Notes: generated by a model not told the origin, from the sequence alone. DNA of 64,000 bases from Cymbidium sinense (GCA_021442155.1 CM038214.1:50846703-50910702); one strand, 5' to 3'. Counted from the stretch's first letter, positions 1-12,110 are shown. Translations and numbers: made by a program.

Positions 1-1404
1 TTTTGCTATTTCCAACCAGGCCGCAGCTGATCACCTGATGTTTGTGGTCTATTTAATCTGCTGCTATTTTTTTTATCTTATTTTAGTTAGACTTGTGCAG
101 ATCACTGTGATTATGCTATTACCTACTTGGATATTATTTTTATACCGCTATTCGAATGGGTGGTTTTATGGCCGCTTTGTTATTCTTGTCTTGGTTGTTG
201 GTCAATTGGATTATCGGGTTTATATGAGTCTTTGTCTCCTTATTTGGAATTGTTTGTGGTGGGGAGTAGCTTACTTGTGGCTTCTCTAATCCATGCAATC
301 CCATCTTGGCTCTGTTAGACTTTTGCATTTCCTATTTGGGTTTGGGTTATGTTGTCCTGCTTTACACTTGCTAGTTATTAACATCTGCAATGGTTATTAA
401 CAAGGAAGTTGTTAACATATGCATTGCTTATTCTGATTGGGTACCTTTTTTTAGGCTATATTCTTGGGTTGTATACTAGGACTGTAAGTTTCATATATGT
501 CCCATATGTTTAGGATGGAGTTAATTACATGCTATTTGCTTTGCCTTGCTAGATTTGATAGCTTTTCAACCGGTTGTATATTGCTTCTTTCCTCGCACGG
601 CCTTTTTTCTATTTTCCGTGGTGGGTTTTCATCTTGGCCTAATTAAACTCTTGGCTCGTAAAAATAAGGTGGATCGGCAAAGATGGTTCATTTTCATATG
701 TGTAGGGATTCTCATGCCATGGTGACTATATTGATGATATTTATTCTACATGGGATTCCCTTTCCCATTCTGCTCTTTGTTGTATCCTTTTCTATTATGT
801 TTATGGCTTTGTTTAGGTTTGCAAGTACAAAGGCTCAAAAGACTTTCAACAAATGGTTGGTATCTTCCCACGGGTTTGTTGGCTATGATGGCTGTGATGA
901 TTTCACTCTTTTTTGGTTTAGTAGTAGCTCTTGTGATGTAACCCTTTCACTGAAGTTTGGATGCTCATATTTGCATCGCCCCTTTGTGTGGTGAGCTAAG
1001 CCTTCTCTCGACACTTCTTTATAATCTTTCTCAGTTTATGCTATTTTCAATTTTCATTTTGTCTGTATTACTTTAACTGCTCTAATTTCTATCTTTTTAT
1101 AATTTTGGAGGTACATTTCTCTAATTATCTTGCATGTTTGCTCTCTAGTGTCATGCATTCTCTCATCCTGAAGAACTTTGGCCCAGATCTATTCATTGGC
1201 TTATCTATGTTATTCAATTTGTATCTTTTGCTTTCCTTACTCTTTTATTTTGCTTTTGGTTGTACTTAAATAGGGTATTTACTCTATAGGCTGATTGTAG
1301 CTCTTTGAGCAATAGTTGTGGAGTTTATTCGCTGTTAAGGACATTATAACCCTCTTGTTGTGGCAATAAAATTCCCCCTATATGGGGTTTCCCTAAAAAA
1401 AAAA
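1..1404 (+). mobile_element. 3' end of an L1-type LINE (copy 1, cut by window edge)
   Basis: Pyrimidine-rich non-coding sequence matching the last ~1.4 kb of the LINE that ends at 7735, at an offset of about 6.3 kb. Shared landmarks include the blocks at 38-60, 440-510, 683-960 and the terminal block with AATAAA at 1365-1370. A run of ten A follows at 1395-1404 and CCCTAAA repeats start at once. Short hydrophobic reading frames here (for example 38-289 and 683-994) reflect T-rich composition and I do not call them genes. Assignment to a LINE is by homology to the 3' region that follows LINE ORF2 at 4546-7735 and to the inverted copy at 57648-59345. Confidence 0.75.
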
Positions 1405-1602
1405 TCCCTAAACCTTAAACTTAAAACCTTAAACCCTAAACCCTAAACCCTAAAACCTAAAATCATAAAACCTAAACCCTAAACCTTAAACCCTAAGCTT
1501 AAACCCTAAACCCTAAACCTAAACCTAAAGTAACTAAATAAATTTAAAAAGAAACCTAAACTCTAAAACCTAATAAACCTAATCCTAAACCTTAACCCTA
1601 AG
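1405..1602. repeat. Telomere-like repeat block, CCCTAAA polarity
   Basis: Near-perfect CCCTAAA and CCTAAA units on the plus strand. The block holds a conserved non-telomeric leader, AGTAACTAAATAAATTT (from about 1528), that precedes most GR-RBP fragments in the window, and ends at AATGGG of the GR-RBP fragment. Confidence 0.9.
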
Positions 1603-2079
1603 AATGGGTATAACCATAATAGTAGGAACATAATAGTCAAACAGGCTCAATCAAGATCTGGCAGTGAAGGTGAAGGCGTAGGCGACGGTTATCCTAGTGG
1701 TGGTGGGGGATCTAAAGGTGGTGGTCGGACTAGTGGTGGTTATGGAGGCGGGAGGAGCGACGGCTATTATAGCCATGGTGGTGGCAGAGGGCAAGATCGG
1801 GGATATGATGGTAGATCCCACAAATCGAGAGGCCGGGGTGGTACTGATGGGAACTTGAGAAATTGAAGAACAATGGATCCGATCTATTGCTTATTGAACT
1901 GTGTCTTTATAGTAGAGATGATTCTAGTTATCTAAGCTTTTTGGTATGCTCTATGCATGTTCAGTATTTATCTATGTTTTTGCTTGTGTCATAGAAAACT
2001 TGGTGTGTTATTTGGTTAATGAAATAAAAAAGAAGAATGTTGGATCTGAATTTATTTTCTTTTTTTTTTAAAAAAAAAG
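1603..2079 (+). pseudogene. GR-RBP 3' fragment, copy A (frame open to natural stop)
   Basis: Fragment of a plant glycine-rich RNA-binding protein, a nuclear/cytoplasmic RNA chaperone family with an N-terminal RRM and a Gly-rich tail. Reading from 1603, the first residues NGYNHNSRNIIVKQAQSR correspond to the end of the RRM (family pattern NGxxLDGRNITVNEAQSR). A Gly-rich tail with YGG/SGG/RGG motifs follows and ends in GNLRN at a TGA (1864-1866). This gives 88 open codons including the stop, but no ATG, no RNP1 or RNP2 and about 70 residues missing at the N-terminus. The 3' UTR runs to about 2065 and an A-run follows at 2070-2078, as expected of a 5'-truncated retrocopy. Its sequence is closest to copy B. 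Confidence 0.85.
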
Positions 2080-2218
2080 ACCAAAAACCATAAACCCTGA
2101 ACTAAAAGTTGAACCCTAAACCTAAAACCTAAACCCTAAACCCTAAACCCTAAACCCTTGAAACCCTAAACACTAAACCTTAAATAATAAACCCTAAACC
2201 CTAAAACCCTAAACCATA
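2080..2218. repeat. Telomere-like repeat block, CCCTAAA polarity
   Basis: CCCTAAA and variant units between the GR-RBP A-run and the 5'-truncation point of the LINE. Confidence 0.88.
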
Positions 2219-2221
2219 AAC

Positions 2222-4545
2222 TTTTACCTGAGGTGGTAACATCCTTTTCAAATTAGACATCTCTAAAGCTTTTGACAACCTCTCTTGGAATTTCCTCTTC
2301 CAAATTCTTCTTTTGTTTGTTTTTTCTGACTATTTTATCCGCCTCATTAAAATTTGTATTACCAATGTTTGGTTCTCCGTTATCATGAATGGTGAGTCCC
2401 TAGATTTTTTTCCTTTTATGCATGGTTTGAGATAAGGAGATCCCTTATCTCCTCTCTTTTTATTATTGTTGAATATCTTTAGAGCCTTAATGATCTTTTC
2501 AACAATAATCCTAGCATATTTTTTAGAACTCAAGGTGGTCTTCTTATCTCTCATCTTAGTTTTCCTTATGACTTTGTAATCTTTTGCAATGCTTCTACTC
2601 ATCACATTAAAACTATTAATAAACTTTTAAATAAATTTGGTAATGAAAGTGGTCTCTTTCTTAATGCAGGTAAAAGTTGTTTCATTCCTTCCTCTAAAAT
2701 CCCTAGTAATAGGATCAACCAAATCTTGTGAATTACTAATTTTCAGCAACAACAACTTCCTATTAAATATCTTGGTGCTCCACTATTTAAAGGTCAGAAA
2801 AGATCACATCTCTTTGATGAGTTAATCCAAAAAATCTCTAATAAAATTTCTATTTGGGAATTTCATGTACTCTTATTTGGTGGTAGGCTCTCTTTGATTA
2901 AGAGCACCCTTAACTCCATGCCTTTATATCTCATTCAAACCATTGTGCCGACCAATTCTACCATTAACAGAATTGAGCGCCTCTTTAACAAATTCTTTTG
3001 GGGTTCTAACAATTCTACTAAAAGAATGCATTGGACCTCTTGGTACAAAAGTTGTGGCACTCTTGCTGAAGGTGGGCTTGGCTGTAAGCCAATCAAGAAA
3101 ACTATCATTGCTTTTTCCTATAAACTTTGGTGGAATTTTAGGAGCAACAATAGTCTTTGGGCTAATTTCATGACTACCAAATACTGCCAGGGTAAGCACC
3201 CTCTCATTTGCCCCTATAAAGTGGGAGACTCTCCTATATGGAAAAGACTTTGTTCCATCAAATGGGAAGCAGAATCTTTAATCTCTTGGGGGATTAACTA
3301 TGGAACCTCTTTCTTTTGGCAAGATAACTGGACTGGAGGTGTGTCCATTGATGAATTACTTTCTACCCACTCCACTACTGCTATTAAAGTGAACTCTTTC
3401 TAGCAGAATAATAAGTGGAATAATTGTAAGCTTACTGACTATATTCCTTTCTCTCTTTTAGATAAGAATACTATTATTCCTATCATTCTTAGCAATCATG
3501 ATTAGATCCTTTTTAAGCTTTCCCAAAATGGTGATTTCAACCTTAAAAATGTTTGGATTCATATTAAAGAAGCTCATGATTTCTCCAATGTGTTTTTTAA
3601 ACTTTGGAATAACACTATTCCTATTTCCTATCATGTTCTAACTTTGTGTATTTTGAAAAACTTTATCCCTGTTGACTCCTTGATGTGGGGTAAAGGTTTT
3701 TACTTACCTTCAAAATGCTACTGCTATTTTCACATTGAGAATGTGAATCATGTATTTGTTAACGGAGCCATTGCTTCCAAACTTTGGATTTGGTATGATG
3801 ATCTCTTTAATATTATCAAATTCAATGGCTCCTTAACTCTATACCAACTTCTTGAAGTTTATTTTGAAAACACTGCTATCACTCTTATTTGGTTCATATA
3901 GATGGATAGAAATGATGCAAAACATCGTGGGATTCCTATGAACCACATGAGGATAATTGCTAGAATTAAAAATAAAATCCATGACTTGTTTAATACCAAT
4001 TTAATTAACCACAATCAATTCAAAGGCTGTAAATTTGTGGCAAATAAATTGGGCTTTAACTTGCCGGATCCACCCAACTGTAAAGATGACAAGATTATTT
4101 ATTGGGTAAAACCTTATGTTAATACTATTAAAATTAACACGATGGCTCTCTCAAAATGCTTGTGGTGGCATTTTGAAACCTTAATGGTAAAGTCCTATGT
4201 GCTTTTGCTTACCCCATCCTTGCTCTGTTCCTTTTCTTTGAGCTAATGGCGTTACAAAGCTATTGAGATTTTCCTTCAAAAGGTTGGCTCAATATTTGGA
4301 TTGAGGTGGATGCCACTGATTGATCTTTTGACTTCCACCAAAATGGGCAATACAAAATTGTACTACCTTCTCAAACAGACTAGAGATCTCCTTTCTCAAC
4401 TCTATTTTAAAATCACTCATGTATGGCGTGAAGGTAATGCATGTCTTTGCTAATCAGGTGCTAGATTAGATGGCATAAAATTCTTTGATCAACTTACACT
4501 TCCTAAACATTTGCGTGGTTTGGTTAATTTGGACAATACTGAATT
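2222..4545 (+). pseudogene. LINE ORF2 C-terminal half (RT, zf-RVT, RNase H), decayed
   Basis: The product would copy LINE RNA into DNA at a nicked target. Visible in order: RT motif A (KLDISKAFDNLSW, ~2245-2290); motif B region with a stop in place of the usual Q before GDPLSP (~2430-2450); motif C reading FPYDF where active copies have FADDF (~2560), so the catalytic aspartates are lost; a post-RT segment (2894-3403) with the LINE hallmarks YLGAPLF upstream and GRLSLIKSTLNSMPLY; a zf-RVT region (3590-3901, with MWGKG and a CYCYFHIEN block); and an RNase H remnant (3902-4545) ending like other plant LINEs (LPKHLRGLV). At least three stops and several 1-base shifts break it. It is the same family as the minus-strand ORF2 at 62000-64000. 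Confidence 0.85.
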
Positions 4546-7500
4546 CCCTTACCTCAAAAATTAATCCATCTTATTGGTTTGGCCTGTTATATTACTTGTT
4601 TAACTGCATGATCAACTTCTATTTAGTGTTGTTATTTCTTTGGATTTTGCTGATGCATCTTTCAGAAACCCCTTTCTGGTTAATTCTTGATCTCTATGGC
4701 ATCTACTGTTGGATTAATTACCCTAACCTTTTTTGGGGTCTTCGCTTCATTATTTCCCCTTTGTTAATGGTATGGTGTTTCCTGTCTGCTGGAGGGAGAT
4801 GTATTACCTTATGCTTTACTTTCTACTTTACTTTCTGATCAACAGAGATAGAATTCTTGCCATCAATATTTTGTTAAGGGGTCCTACTATATCTATTTTC
4901 CATTATATGATTAAGGTTGTGTTCTATCTCTTTTTTCTTTTGAATCTATTAGGGCTCATGACTTTTCTTTGTATCAATGTTAATTGCTATATTTTTATAT
5001 AGCTTCATATGACCTAATTTACTTTTCTCCCTTTATTATGGATGTGGCCCCTCTTATGCTCCATAACCTCACCTCACAACTGTATGGAGAAACGCATTAC
5101 CCTTACTACTATAACTTCTTCTTTGAGGAATTACTTCTTGATTTCCTTCCACTATTTTTCTTGATGCTATGGGCTTAGGCTGTTGATGCTATGTCTTGAA
5201 GGATTTCAAAGATGGCTTTCCTTTGAACCACTTTCAACTCTATCTTTGTACCACTATTTTTTCTTAGATTATCTTATGGTGGGTGCAATAAATGTTTTCT
5301 TGTTTTAATTATTGGTGTTGGATTTTTGGGTCTTATGTCCGGGCTATTGTTTTTTATTGCTTTTGCTAACCTCACCTTACCAACTTTGGGAGAGACTACC
5401 ATACCCATGTTATTATTATTATCTCTTTGTAGGATTGGACTTACTTAATGATTTCTTTCCAGTCTGCTTTTACTGAGAATGTTAGTTTAGCTGGAAGCCT
5501 GCTCTCCTTTGTCTTGAAGGATTTCGATGATGGCCCCCTTTTGAACCCCTTTTGTGTCTATGTTGTACCACTATTTTTTATTATCTTATCTTATGGTGGG
5601 TGCAATAATTGTATTGTTGTTTTAATTGTTGGTTGTTCAATTTTTGGATCTTATGACCAGTAGGCTACTTCTGAGGTTGTTGTTTGTTTGTTGGCTTTTG
5701 TTTTTCTGATTGATTTTGTTGTTTACAACCGGGCTACAACTGATCATCACAGGTTTATGGTCTATCTAAACTGCTAATGTTTTTTCCATCTTGGTTTAGT
5801 TAGACTTGTCCAGATCACTGTGATTATGCTATTACCTACTTGGAAATGAACTTATGCCTTGTCTATTAATGGGTGGTTTTATGGCTTTGTTGTTATTTGC
5901 TTGTCTTGGTTGTTGGTGCTGGATTATCGGGTTTATAGCTACTACTGGGTTGTCTCTCATGTCCATGTTTGCTGAGCTATTTTTTGATTGCTTTTGCTAA
6001 CCTCACCTTCCCTTGTAAGGAAAGCGCAATACCCTTGTTATTATTATTGTCTCATTGCACGATTGGACTTAATGATTTCTTTCCAGTCTACTTTTATTGA
6101 GGATGTTGGTTTAGCTAGAAACTGCTCTTCTTTATTTTGAAGGATTTCAATGATGGCTCTCTTTTGAACCCTTTTGTATCTATGTTGTACCTCTCTTTTT
6201 TACTGGCTTATCTTATGGTGGGTGCAATAATTGTATTGCTATTTTAATTGTTGGTTGTTGGATTTTCAGGTCTTATGTCCAGCAGGCTGCCCTTGAGGTT
6301 GTTGGTTGTTTGTTGGCAATTATTTTTATTCTTGTTTCCAAGCGGTACTAATCACGATGTTTGTGGTCTATTTAATATGCTGCTATTTTTTTCATCTTAT
6401 TTTAGTTAGACTTGTGTAGATCACTATGATTATGTTGTTACCTACTTGGATATTATCTTATGCACTGTCTATTCTGAATGGGTGGTTTTATGGCTAACTT
6501 GCTATTATTTGCTGTCTTGGATGTTGGCTGAACTGGATTATCGAGTTTTATACCCAGCAAGCTGCTACTGGGGTTGTCTTTCTGATTGTCCTTATTTGGA
6601 ATTATTTGTGGTGTGGCGACTTATTACACAGCTTGGTCCATCTAATCTACTGCTGCATTCCCATCTTAGCTCTGTTAGACTTCTGCATTTCTTGTTTGGG
6701 TTTGGGTTATCATGTCTTGCTTTACACTTGCTGGTTATTAACTTCTACAATGATTATAAACAAGGGGGTTATTAACATCTGCATTGCTTATTCTGATTGG
6801 GTACCTTTTTCTAAGCTATATTCCTGGGCTGTATATCAGGACTGTAAGTTTCATATATGTCCTATATGTTTAGGATGGAGTTAATTACATGCTATTTGAT
6901 TTGCCTTGGATTGGAGCTTTTCAAGCTGGTTGTATATTGCTTCTTTCTTTCTACGGCCTTTTACGCTATTTTCTTGTGGTGGGTTTTCATGATGGCCTAA
7001 TTAAACTCTTGACTCTGGTAAAAAATAAAGTGGATCTGGCAAAGATGGTCCATTTTCATATGTGTAGGGATTCTTATGCCATGGTGACTATATTGATGAA
7101 ATTTATTCTACTTGGGATCCCCTTTCCCATTATGCTCTTTGATGTATCTTTTTCTATTGTGTTTATAGCTTTGTTTCGGTTTGCAGGTACTAAGGCTCAA
7201 AAGACTTTCAACAAATGGTTGCTATCTTCCCAGGTTTGTTGGCTTTGATGGCGTGATGATTTCACTCCTTTTGGTTTGGTAGTAACTCTTGTGATGTAAC
7301 CCTTTGAAGTTTGGATGCTCATATTTGCATCACCAATTTGGTGTGGAGCACGAGCCTTCTCTCACACTTCTTTATAATCTTTCTCATTTATGTTGTTTTA
7401 ATTTTCATTTTTATTGTATTACTTTAACGCTCTAATTTCTATCTTTCTACAATTTTGTAGGTGCATTTCTTGTTCTCTTGCAAGTTGCTCCCAGTGTCAT

Positions 7501-7735
7501 GCATTCTCTCTCATCTGAAGAGCTTTGGCCATATATCTATTCATTGGCTTATCTATGTTAATCAATTTGTATCTTTTGCTTTCCTTACTCTTTTATTTTG
7601 CTTTTGGTTGTACTTAGATAGGGATTTACTCTCTAGGCGATTGTATTGAAATAGTTGTGGAGTTTATCTCATTAAGGACCTTGTAACCCTCTTTTTGTGG
7701 CAATAAAATTCCCCATATGTGGGTTTCCCTAAAAA
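4546..7735 (+). other. Long pyrimidine-rich LINE 3' region
   Basis: About 3.2 kb of T-rich, stop-rich sequence between the end of RNase H and the poly(A) signal. That is several times longer than usual plant LINE 3' UTRs. Its terminal 1.4 kb recurs at 1-1404 and, inverted, in 57648-59345, including the block around TATGATGGCTG, GATGATTTCAC and GGATGCTCA. I see no protein domain; short frames such as 4485-4838 or 5448-5663 are hydrophobic by composition. It could instead be a second element nested after the ORF2; recurrence of its 3' end without the ORF fits either a modular tail or 5' truncation. Confidence 0.6.
5175..6345 (+). repeat. Internal tandem repeat (~625 bp) in the LINE 3' region
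   Basis: Landmarks recur: TGCTTTTGCTAACCTCACC at about 5359 and 5990; GATTGGACTTA...ATGATTTCTTTCC at about 5434 and 6061; TTATGGTGGGTGCAATAA near 5274, 5593 and 6215. The spacing gives two diverged copies of about 625 bp plus a partial third upstream. Confidence 0.75.
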
Positions 7736-7904
7736 CTTAAAACCTTAAACCTAAACCCTAAACCCTAAAACCTAAAAACCCTAAATCATAAAACCTAAAC
7801 CCTAAACCCTAAACCTAAACCTAAACCTAAAGTAACTAAATAAGTTTAAAAAGAAACCTAAACCCTAAAACCTAATAAACCTAATCCTAAACCTAAACCC
7901 TAAG
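7736..7904. repeat. Telomere-like repeat block, CCCTAAA polarity
   Basis: CCCTAAA units joined to the LINE A-tail, with the AGTAACTAAATAA leader at about 7831. Nearly the same arrangement as 1405-1602, showing shared descent. Confidence 0.9.
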
Positions 7905-8361
7905 AATGGGCATAACCTTGACAGTAGGAACATCATAGTCAAGCAGGTCACAGATCACTGAGTGGAGGTGAAGGCGTAGGCGGCGGTTATCCTAGTGGTG
8001 GTGGGGGATCTGGAGGTGGTGGTCAGGATATTGGTGGTTATGGAGGAAGGAGGAACGACGAATATTATAGCCATGGTGGTGGTGGCGAGATGGGGATATG
8101 ATGGTAGATCCCACAAATCGAGAGGGGGTGTGCGATGGGAACTTGAGAAATTGAAGAACGATGGATCTGATCTATTGCTTATTGAACTGTGTCTTTATAG
8201 TAGAGCCAATTCTAGTTATCTAAGCTTTTTGGTATGCTCTATGCATGCTCATTTTTTATCTATGTTTTCGCTTGTGTCATAGAAAACTTGTTGCGTTACT
8301 TAGTTAATGAAATAAAAAGGAAGAATGTTGAATCTGAATTGGTTTTCTTTTTTGAAAAAAA
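7905..8361 (+). pseudogene. GR-RBP 3' fragment, copy B
   Basis: Begins NGHNLDSRNIIVKQ, then frameshifts within the AQSR motif. The Gly-rich tail (GYPSGGGGSGGGG) shares the GVGGGYPSGG segment with copy A, marking the two as sisters. The tail ends in a GNLRN-like segment with TGA near 8150. The 3' UTR reaches about 8345, followed by a short A-run. Confidence 0.82.
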
Positions 8362-9300
8362 GACCAAAAACAAACCACGAACTAAAACTTGAACCCTAAA
8401 CCTAAAACCTAAACCCTAAACCTAAACCCTAAAACCCTAAATCCCAAAATAACCCTAAACTAAACCATAAACCTAAAACCATTAACCATAAACCCTAAAC
8501 TAAACCCTAAAAGGTAAAACCTAAACCAAAATAAAATAAAATAAAATAAATAAAATAAATAAATAAATAATAAAATAAAATAAAAATAAAATAAAAAAAC
8601 CTAAACTAAAACCTAAACCTAAACTTAAAACAAAATACAAAAATAAAACATAATTACAATAAAAAATAAATAAAAAACCAAAAAAAAAGAAAACCTAAAT
8701 AAAAAACAACTACACTAAAATTAAAATAAAATAAACTTAAAATAAAATAAAATAAAACTAAATAAACACCTAAACCTAAAAATATAAAAATAAAATATAA
8801 ATTAATAAACTTAAACCATAAACTAAAAAAAATTCACTAAAATAAGTAAAATGAACCTAAACCTAAACTAAAATAAATAAAACCTAAACCTAAAATAAAC
8901 TAAACTAAACCTAAATCTAAAACAATAAAATAAACTAAAAATAAACCTAAACCTAAAGTAAAATTAAAACAAAAAATAAACCTAACATAAAATGAAAACC
9001 TCAACTTAAAAAAAATAAAAATAAAAAACATAAACTAAACCTAAAAATAAAATAGATCTAAACACGAGAAATAAAATAAAAATAAAACTAAACTATAACA
9101 TAAACTAAATCTAAAAATAAAGTAAATAAAAATCTAAACTAAAATAAATAGACCAAAATAAATAAACTAAACTAAATATAAAATTTCACCTAAATATAAA
9201 TAAAATAAAATAAACTAAAATAAATAACAAATAAACAATAAACTAAAGAAACCTAAACTCTGGTTTACAATTTTAAAAAATAAAAAATAAAATAAATAAA
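8362..9300. repeat. A-rich degenerate telomere-like tract
   Basis: Starts as CCCTAAA/CCTAAA and drifts to AAATAAA, AAAATAA and ACTAAA units, including an almost pure AAATAAAAT stretch around 8530-8600. No gene or other feature is visible. Confidence 0.8.
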
Positions 9301-9624
9301 TTAAATCCTAAACCCCAACTGGTTCTAAACTCTAAACCACTAAACCCCAGCCCTGAACCACAGGCCCTAGGCCTAGATCCCAGGCCACCTAAACCTTGAC
9401 CTGAGCCCCATACCTGCACCTGAGCCACTAAAACAAATCCAGACCCTCCCACAACCTAAACCCCCTGAGCCCTGACCTAACTGAGCCCTGGGCTCTTTTG
9501 TTTTGAGAAACAAACTGGGCCACCCTAAAACTAGCCCACTAGGCTAAACCCACTAAACTAGGCTCTGAGCCCTGAGATCGTGAGCCACCCAGGCCACTGC
9601 ACGGCCAAACCCAGAGCTAGGAAT
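9301..9624. repeat. GC-rich variant telomere-like tract
   Basis: Short units such as CCCTGAGCC, CCCTAGGCC and CCTGACC alternate with CCTAAA. The 6-9-base rhythm suggests derivation from CCCTAAA with A replaced by G/GC. No reading frame is worth calling. Confidence 0.65.
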
Positions 9625-10340
9625 GGATAAGATAAGATAAGATAAACTAACTAAACTCTGACCTGATTTAATAGATGGAAGATAAAAATAAACTAAAATA
9701 AAGAAGGAAGAACCTAAATAAAACTAACCTAAAATAAACCTAAATAAAATAAAAAATAAAACATAAAATAAAAATAAAATAAAATGATAAAATAAAAAAT
9801 AAAACTAAAAAATAAAACCTTAACCTAAAAATAAATACAAAAAAATAAATAAATAATAATAACACAAGCTAAACTAAAAAAAAAAAAACTTAAACCTAAA
9901 ATAAAAATAAAATAAACCTAAACCTAAACTAAATTAACCTAAACTAAAATAAATAAAACCTAAACCTAAACCTAAAATAAACTAAACTTGAACCTAAATC
10001 TAAACTAAATAAAATAACATCAACTAAAAATAAACCTAAGCCTAATATAAGATATAAAACCTAACAAAACCTAAAATAATAACCTAAAAAAATAAAAAAT
10101 TAAACCATAACATATAAGATAAAATAAAAATAAAAAAAAACTAGGAAAATCTAAATCTAAAATAAACTAAAACAAAAAAAAAACCTAAACTAATGAAAAG
10201 ATAATATAAATAAACTAAACTAAATAAAATAAAAATAATCCTAAATAAAAATAAATTACAAAATAAACTAAAATAAATAAAAACTAAACTAAATAAACAT
10301 TGGCATGCTGCATTTTTTTTTTTTAAAATAAAATGAAAAC
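9625..10340. repeat. A-rich degenerate telomere-like tract
   Basis: Opens with a (GATAA)n run at 9625-9645, then AAATAAA and CCTAAA variants. The minus-strand F/L-rich frame at 10141-10380 is a compositional artefact. Confidence 0.78.
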
Positions 10341-10742
10341 CTAACCACCACAAAGGCCCTGAGCCCCAAATCCTGACCACTGACCCCAGCTCTGGGCCCT
10401 GAGCCCCCAGGCCCCAGACCCTACTACCCTGATCCTAGCCCAGGCACTTTCCTGACCCAGGCCCAGGCCATCCTGAGCCACTAAAAACCATAAATGAGCC
10501 ACCAGGCTGATCTGACCACACCTAAACTCACTAAGATCCTACAAACCCTGGGCCCTACCTGGGCCCAAATTCCCAACTGACCTCCACTAAACCCATAACT
10601 GACCCACAAACTAAAACCCTAAATCTTAAAACACTAACTGACACTAAACCCCAAACCCATCCCACATAAACCTAAAGTAACTAAATAAATTAAAAAGAAA
10701 CCTAAACCCTAAATCTAATAAACCTAATCTAAACCTAAACCC
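10341..10742. repeat. GC-rich variant tract and GR-RBP leader
   Basis: GCCCTGAGCCCC/CCAGGCCC-type units to about 10600, then CCTAAA units with the AGTAACTAAATAAATT leader at about 10676 that precedes GR-RBP copies. Confidence 0.68.
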
Positions 10743-11186
10743 AGATGGAGAACCGCAGTAGGAACATCACCGTCAACCGTCTAAATCAGCGGTGGAGGTG
10801 AGCATAGCGTGGTTATCCCAATGGTGGTGGGGGATCTAGAGGTGGTTGTCGGACTAGTGGTGGTTATGGAGGTAGGAGGAGCGATGGAGATTATAGTCGT
10901 GGTGGTGGCGGAGGGCGAGATCGGGGATATGATGGAAGATCAAAATCAAAGGGTATTGCGGAGAACTTGAAAGAAGAACGATGGATCCAATTTATTGCAT
11001 ATTGAAATGTATCTTTACAATAGAGACGGTTCTAGTTATCTAAGGTTTTGGGTATGCTCTATGTATGCACATTTTTTATCTATGTTTTCGCCTATGTCGT
11101 AGAAAACTTGGTGTGTTACTTGGTTAATGAAATAAAAAAAAAAAGAATGTTGAATCTGAATTTGTTTTCTTTTTTAAAGAAAAAGA
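10743..11186 (+). pseudogene. GR-RBP 3' fragment, copy C
   Basis: Shows RRM-end coding sequence (RNITVN) and Gly-rich codons with several small deletions relative to copy A. It shares the TATCCCAATGGTGGTGG block with A and B, so it belongs to the same local lineage. Frameshifted; the 3' UTR ends near 11175 with an A-rich run. Confidence 0.78.
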
Positions 11187-12110
11187 CCAAAAACCGTAAA
11201 CCCTACACTAAAACCTAAACCCTAAACCTAAACCCTAAACCCTAAACCCTAAACCCTAAACCCTAAACCATAAACCATTGAAACCCTGAACCATAAACCC
11301 TAAATTCTAAACCACTAAACCCTAAAACCACAAAAAAATTAAACCTAAACCAAAAGCTAAAACCTAAATGAATAAAAAAAAATAAATAAAATAAATAAAA
11401 AAAAAATAATAATAAAATAAAATAAAAACTTAAACCTAAACTTAAACTTAAAACAAAATAAATAATAAATAAAAACATAATTACAATAAAATAAATAAAA
11501 ACCTAAACTAAATAAAAATAAAACCTAAATAAAATAAAACTATACCTAAAATAAAATAAAATAAACTTAAAATAAAATAAAATAAAACTAAATAAACACA
11601 TAAACTAAAAAATCAACCTAAAAATTAAAAACTTAAACTAAAGACTAAAAGATATTAAAAATAAAAAATAAAATAAACCTAAACTAAAATAAATAAAACC
11701 TAAACCTAAAATAAACTAAACCTAAACTAAAAATAAAAAAATAAACTAAAAATAAACCTAAACCTAAAAAGTAAAAATAAAACAAAAAATTAACCTAAAA
11801 TAAAAAAATGAAAACCTCATTAAAGAAAATGTAAACTAAAACCTAAAAAAAATAGATCCTAAACTGAAATAAAATAAAAATAATTAAACTATAAAATAAA
11901 CCTAAACCTAAAATAAACTAAATAAAATCTAAACTAAAATAAAATGGACCAAGAATAAATAAAATCAACTAAATAAATGAAATAAATTTCACTAAATATA
12001 AATATAAAATAAAATAAACTAAAGATAAATAAAAATAAACTTAAAACTAAAGAAACCTAAACCTGGTTTGCTTTAATTTTCAAAAATTAAAAATAAATAA
12101 ATAAAATCCT
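11187..12110. repeat. A-rich degenerate telomere-like tract
   Basis: Clean CCCTAAA next to the GR-RBP end (11215-11280), then A-rich drift. It ends with a CTGGTTTGCTTTAATTTTC segment at about 12063, a decayed version of the GTTTACTTAATTT box seen elsewhere. Confidence 0.78.

Larger units (their letters stand above)
2219..7735 (+). mobile_element. 5'-truncated L1-type LINE in the telomere-like array
   Basis: Non-LTR retrotransposon beginning inside the reverse-transcriptase domain (residues GGNILFKLD match the same point of the LINE at 50136-54858). It continues through zf-RVT and RNase H and a ~3.2-kb non-coding 3' region to AATAAA at 7702-7707 and a short A-run at about 7730-7735. Both flanks are CCCTAAA-polarity telomere-like repeats, so target-site duplications cannot be read reliably. 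The 5' truncation is typical of LINE insertion. Multiple stops and frameshifts show the copy is dead. Confidence 0.85.

Noticed and set aside
38..994. Hydrophobic plus-strand frames in the left T-rich region, resembling membrane proteins
   Set aside because: They lie in a LINE 3' region. T-rich DNA yields Leu/Phe/Val/Trp-rich frames by composition, and the homologous copy at 6320-7300 does not keep the same frames.
1405..2218. A true chromosome end
   Set aside because: The repeats are interrupted, degenerate and flanked on both sides by LINE and other DNA, and polarity switches twice, so the domain is interstitial in this assembly.
4485..7650. Several 60-120-codon hydrophobic frames after the LINE ORF2
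   Set aside because: Frames are not conserved between repeat copies, have no domain and are explained by pyrimidine-rich composition.
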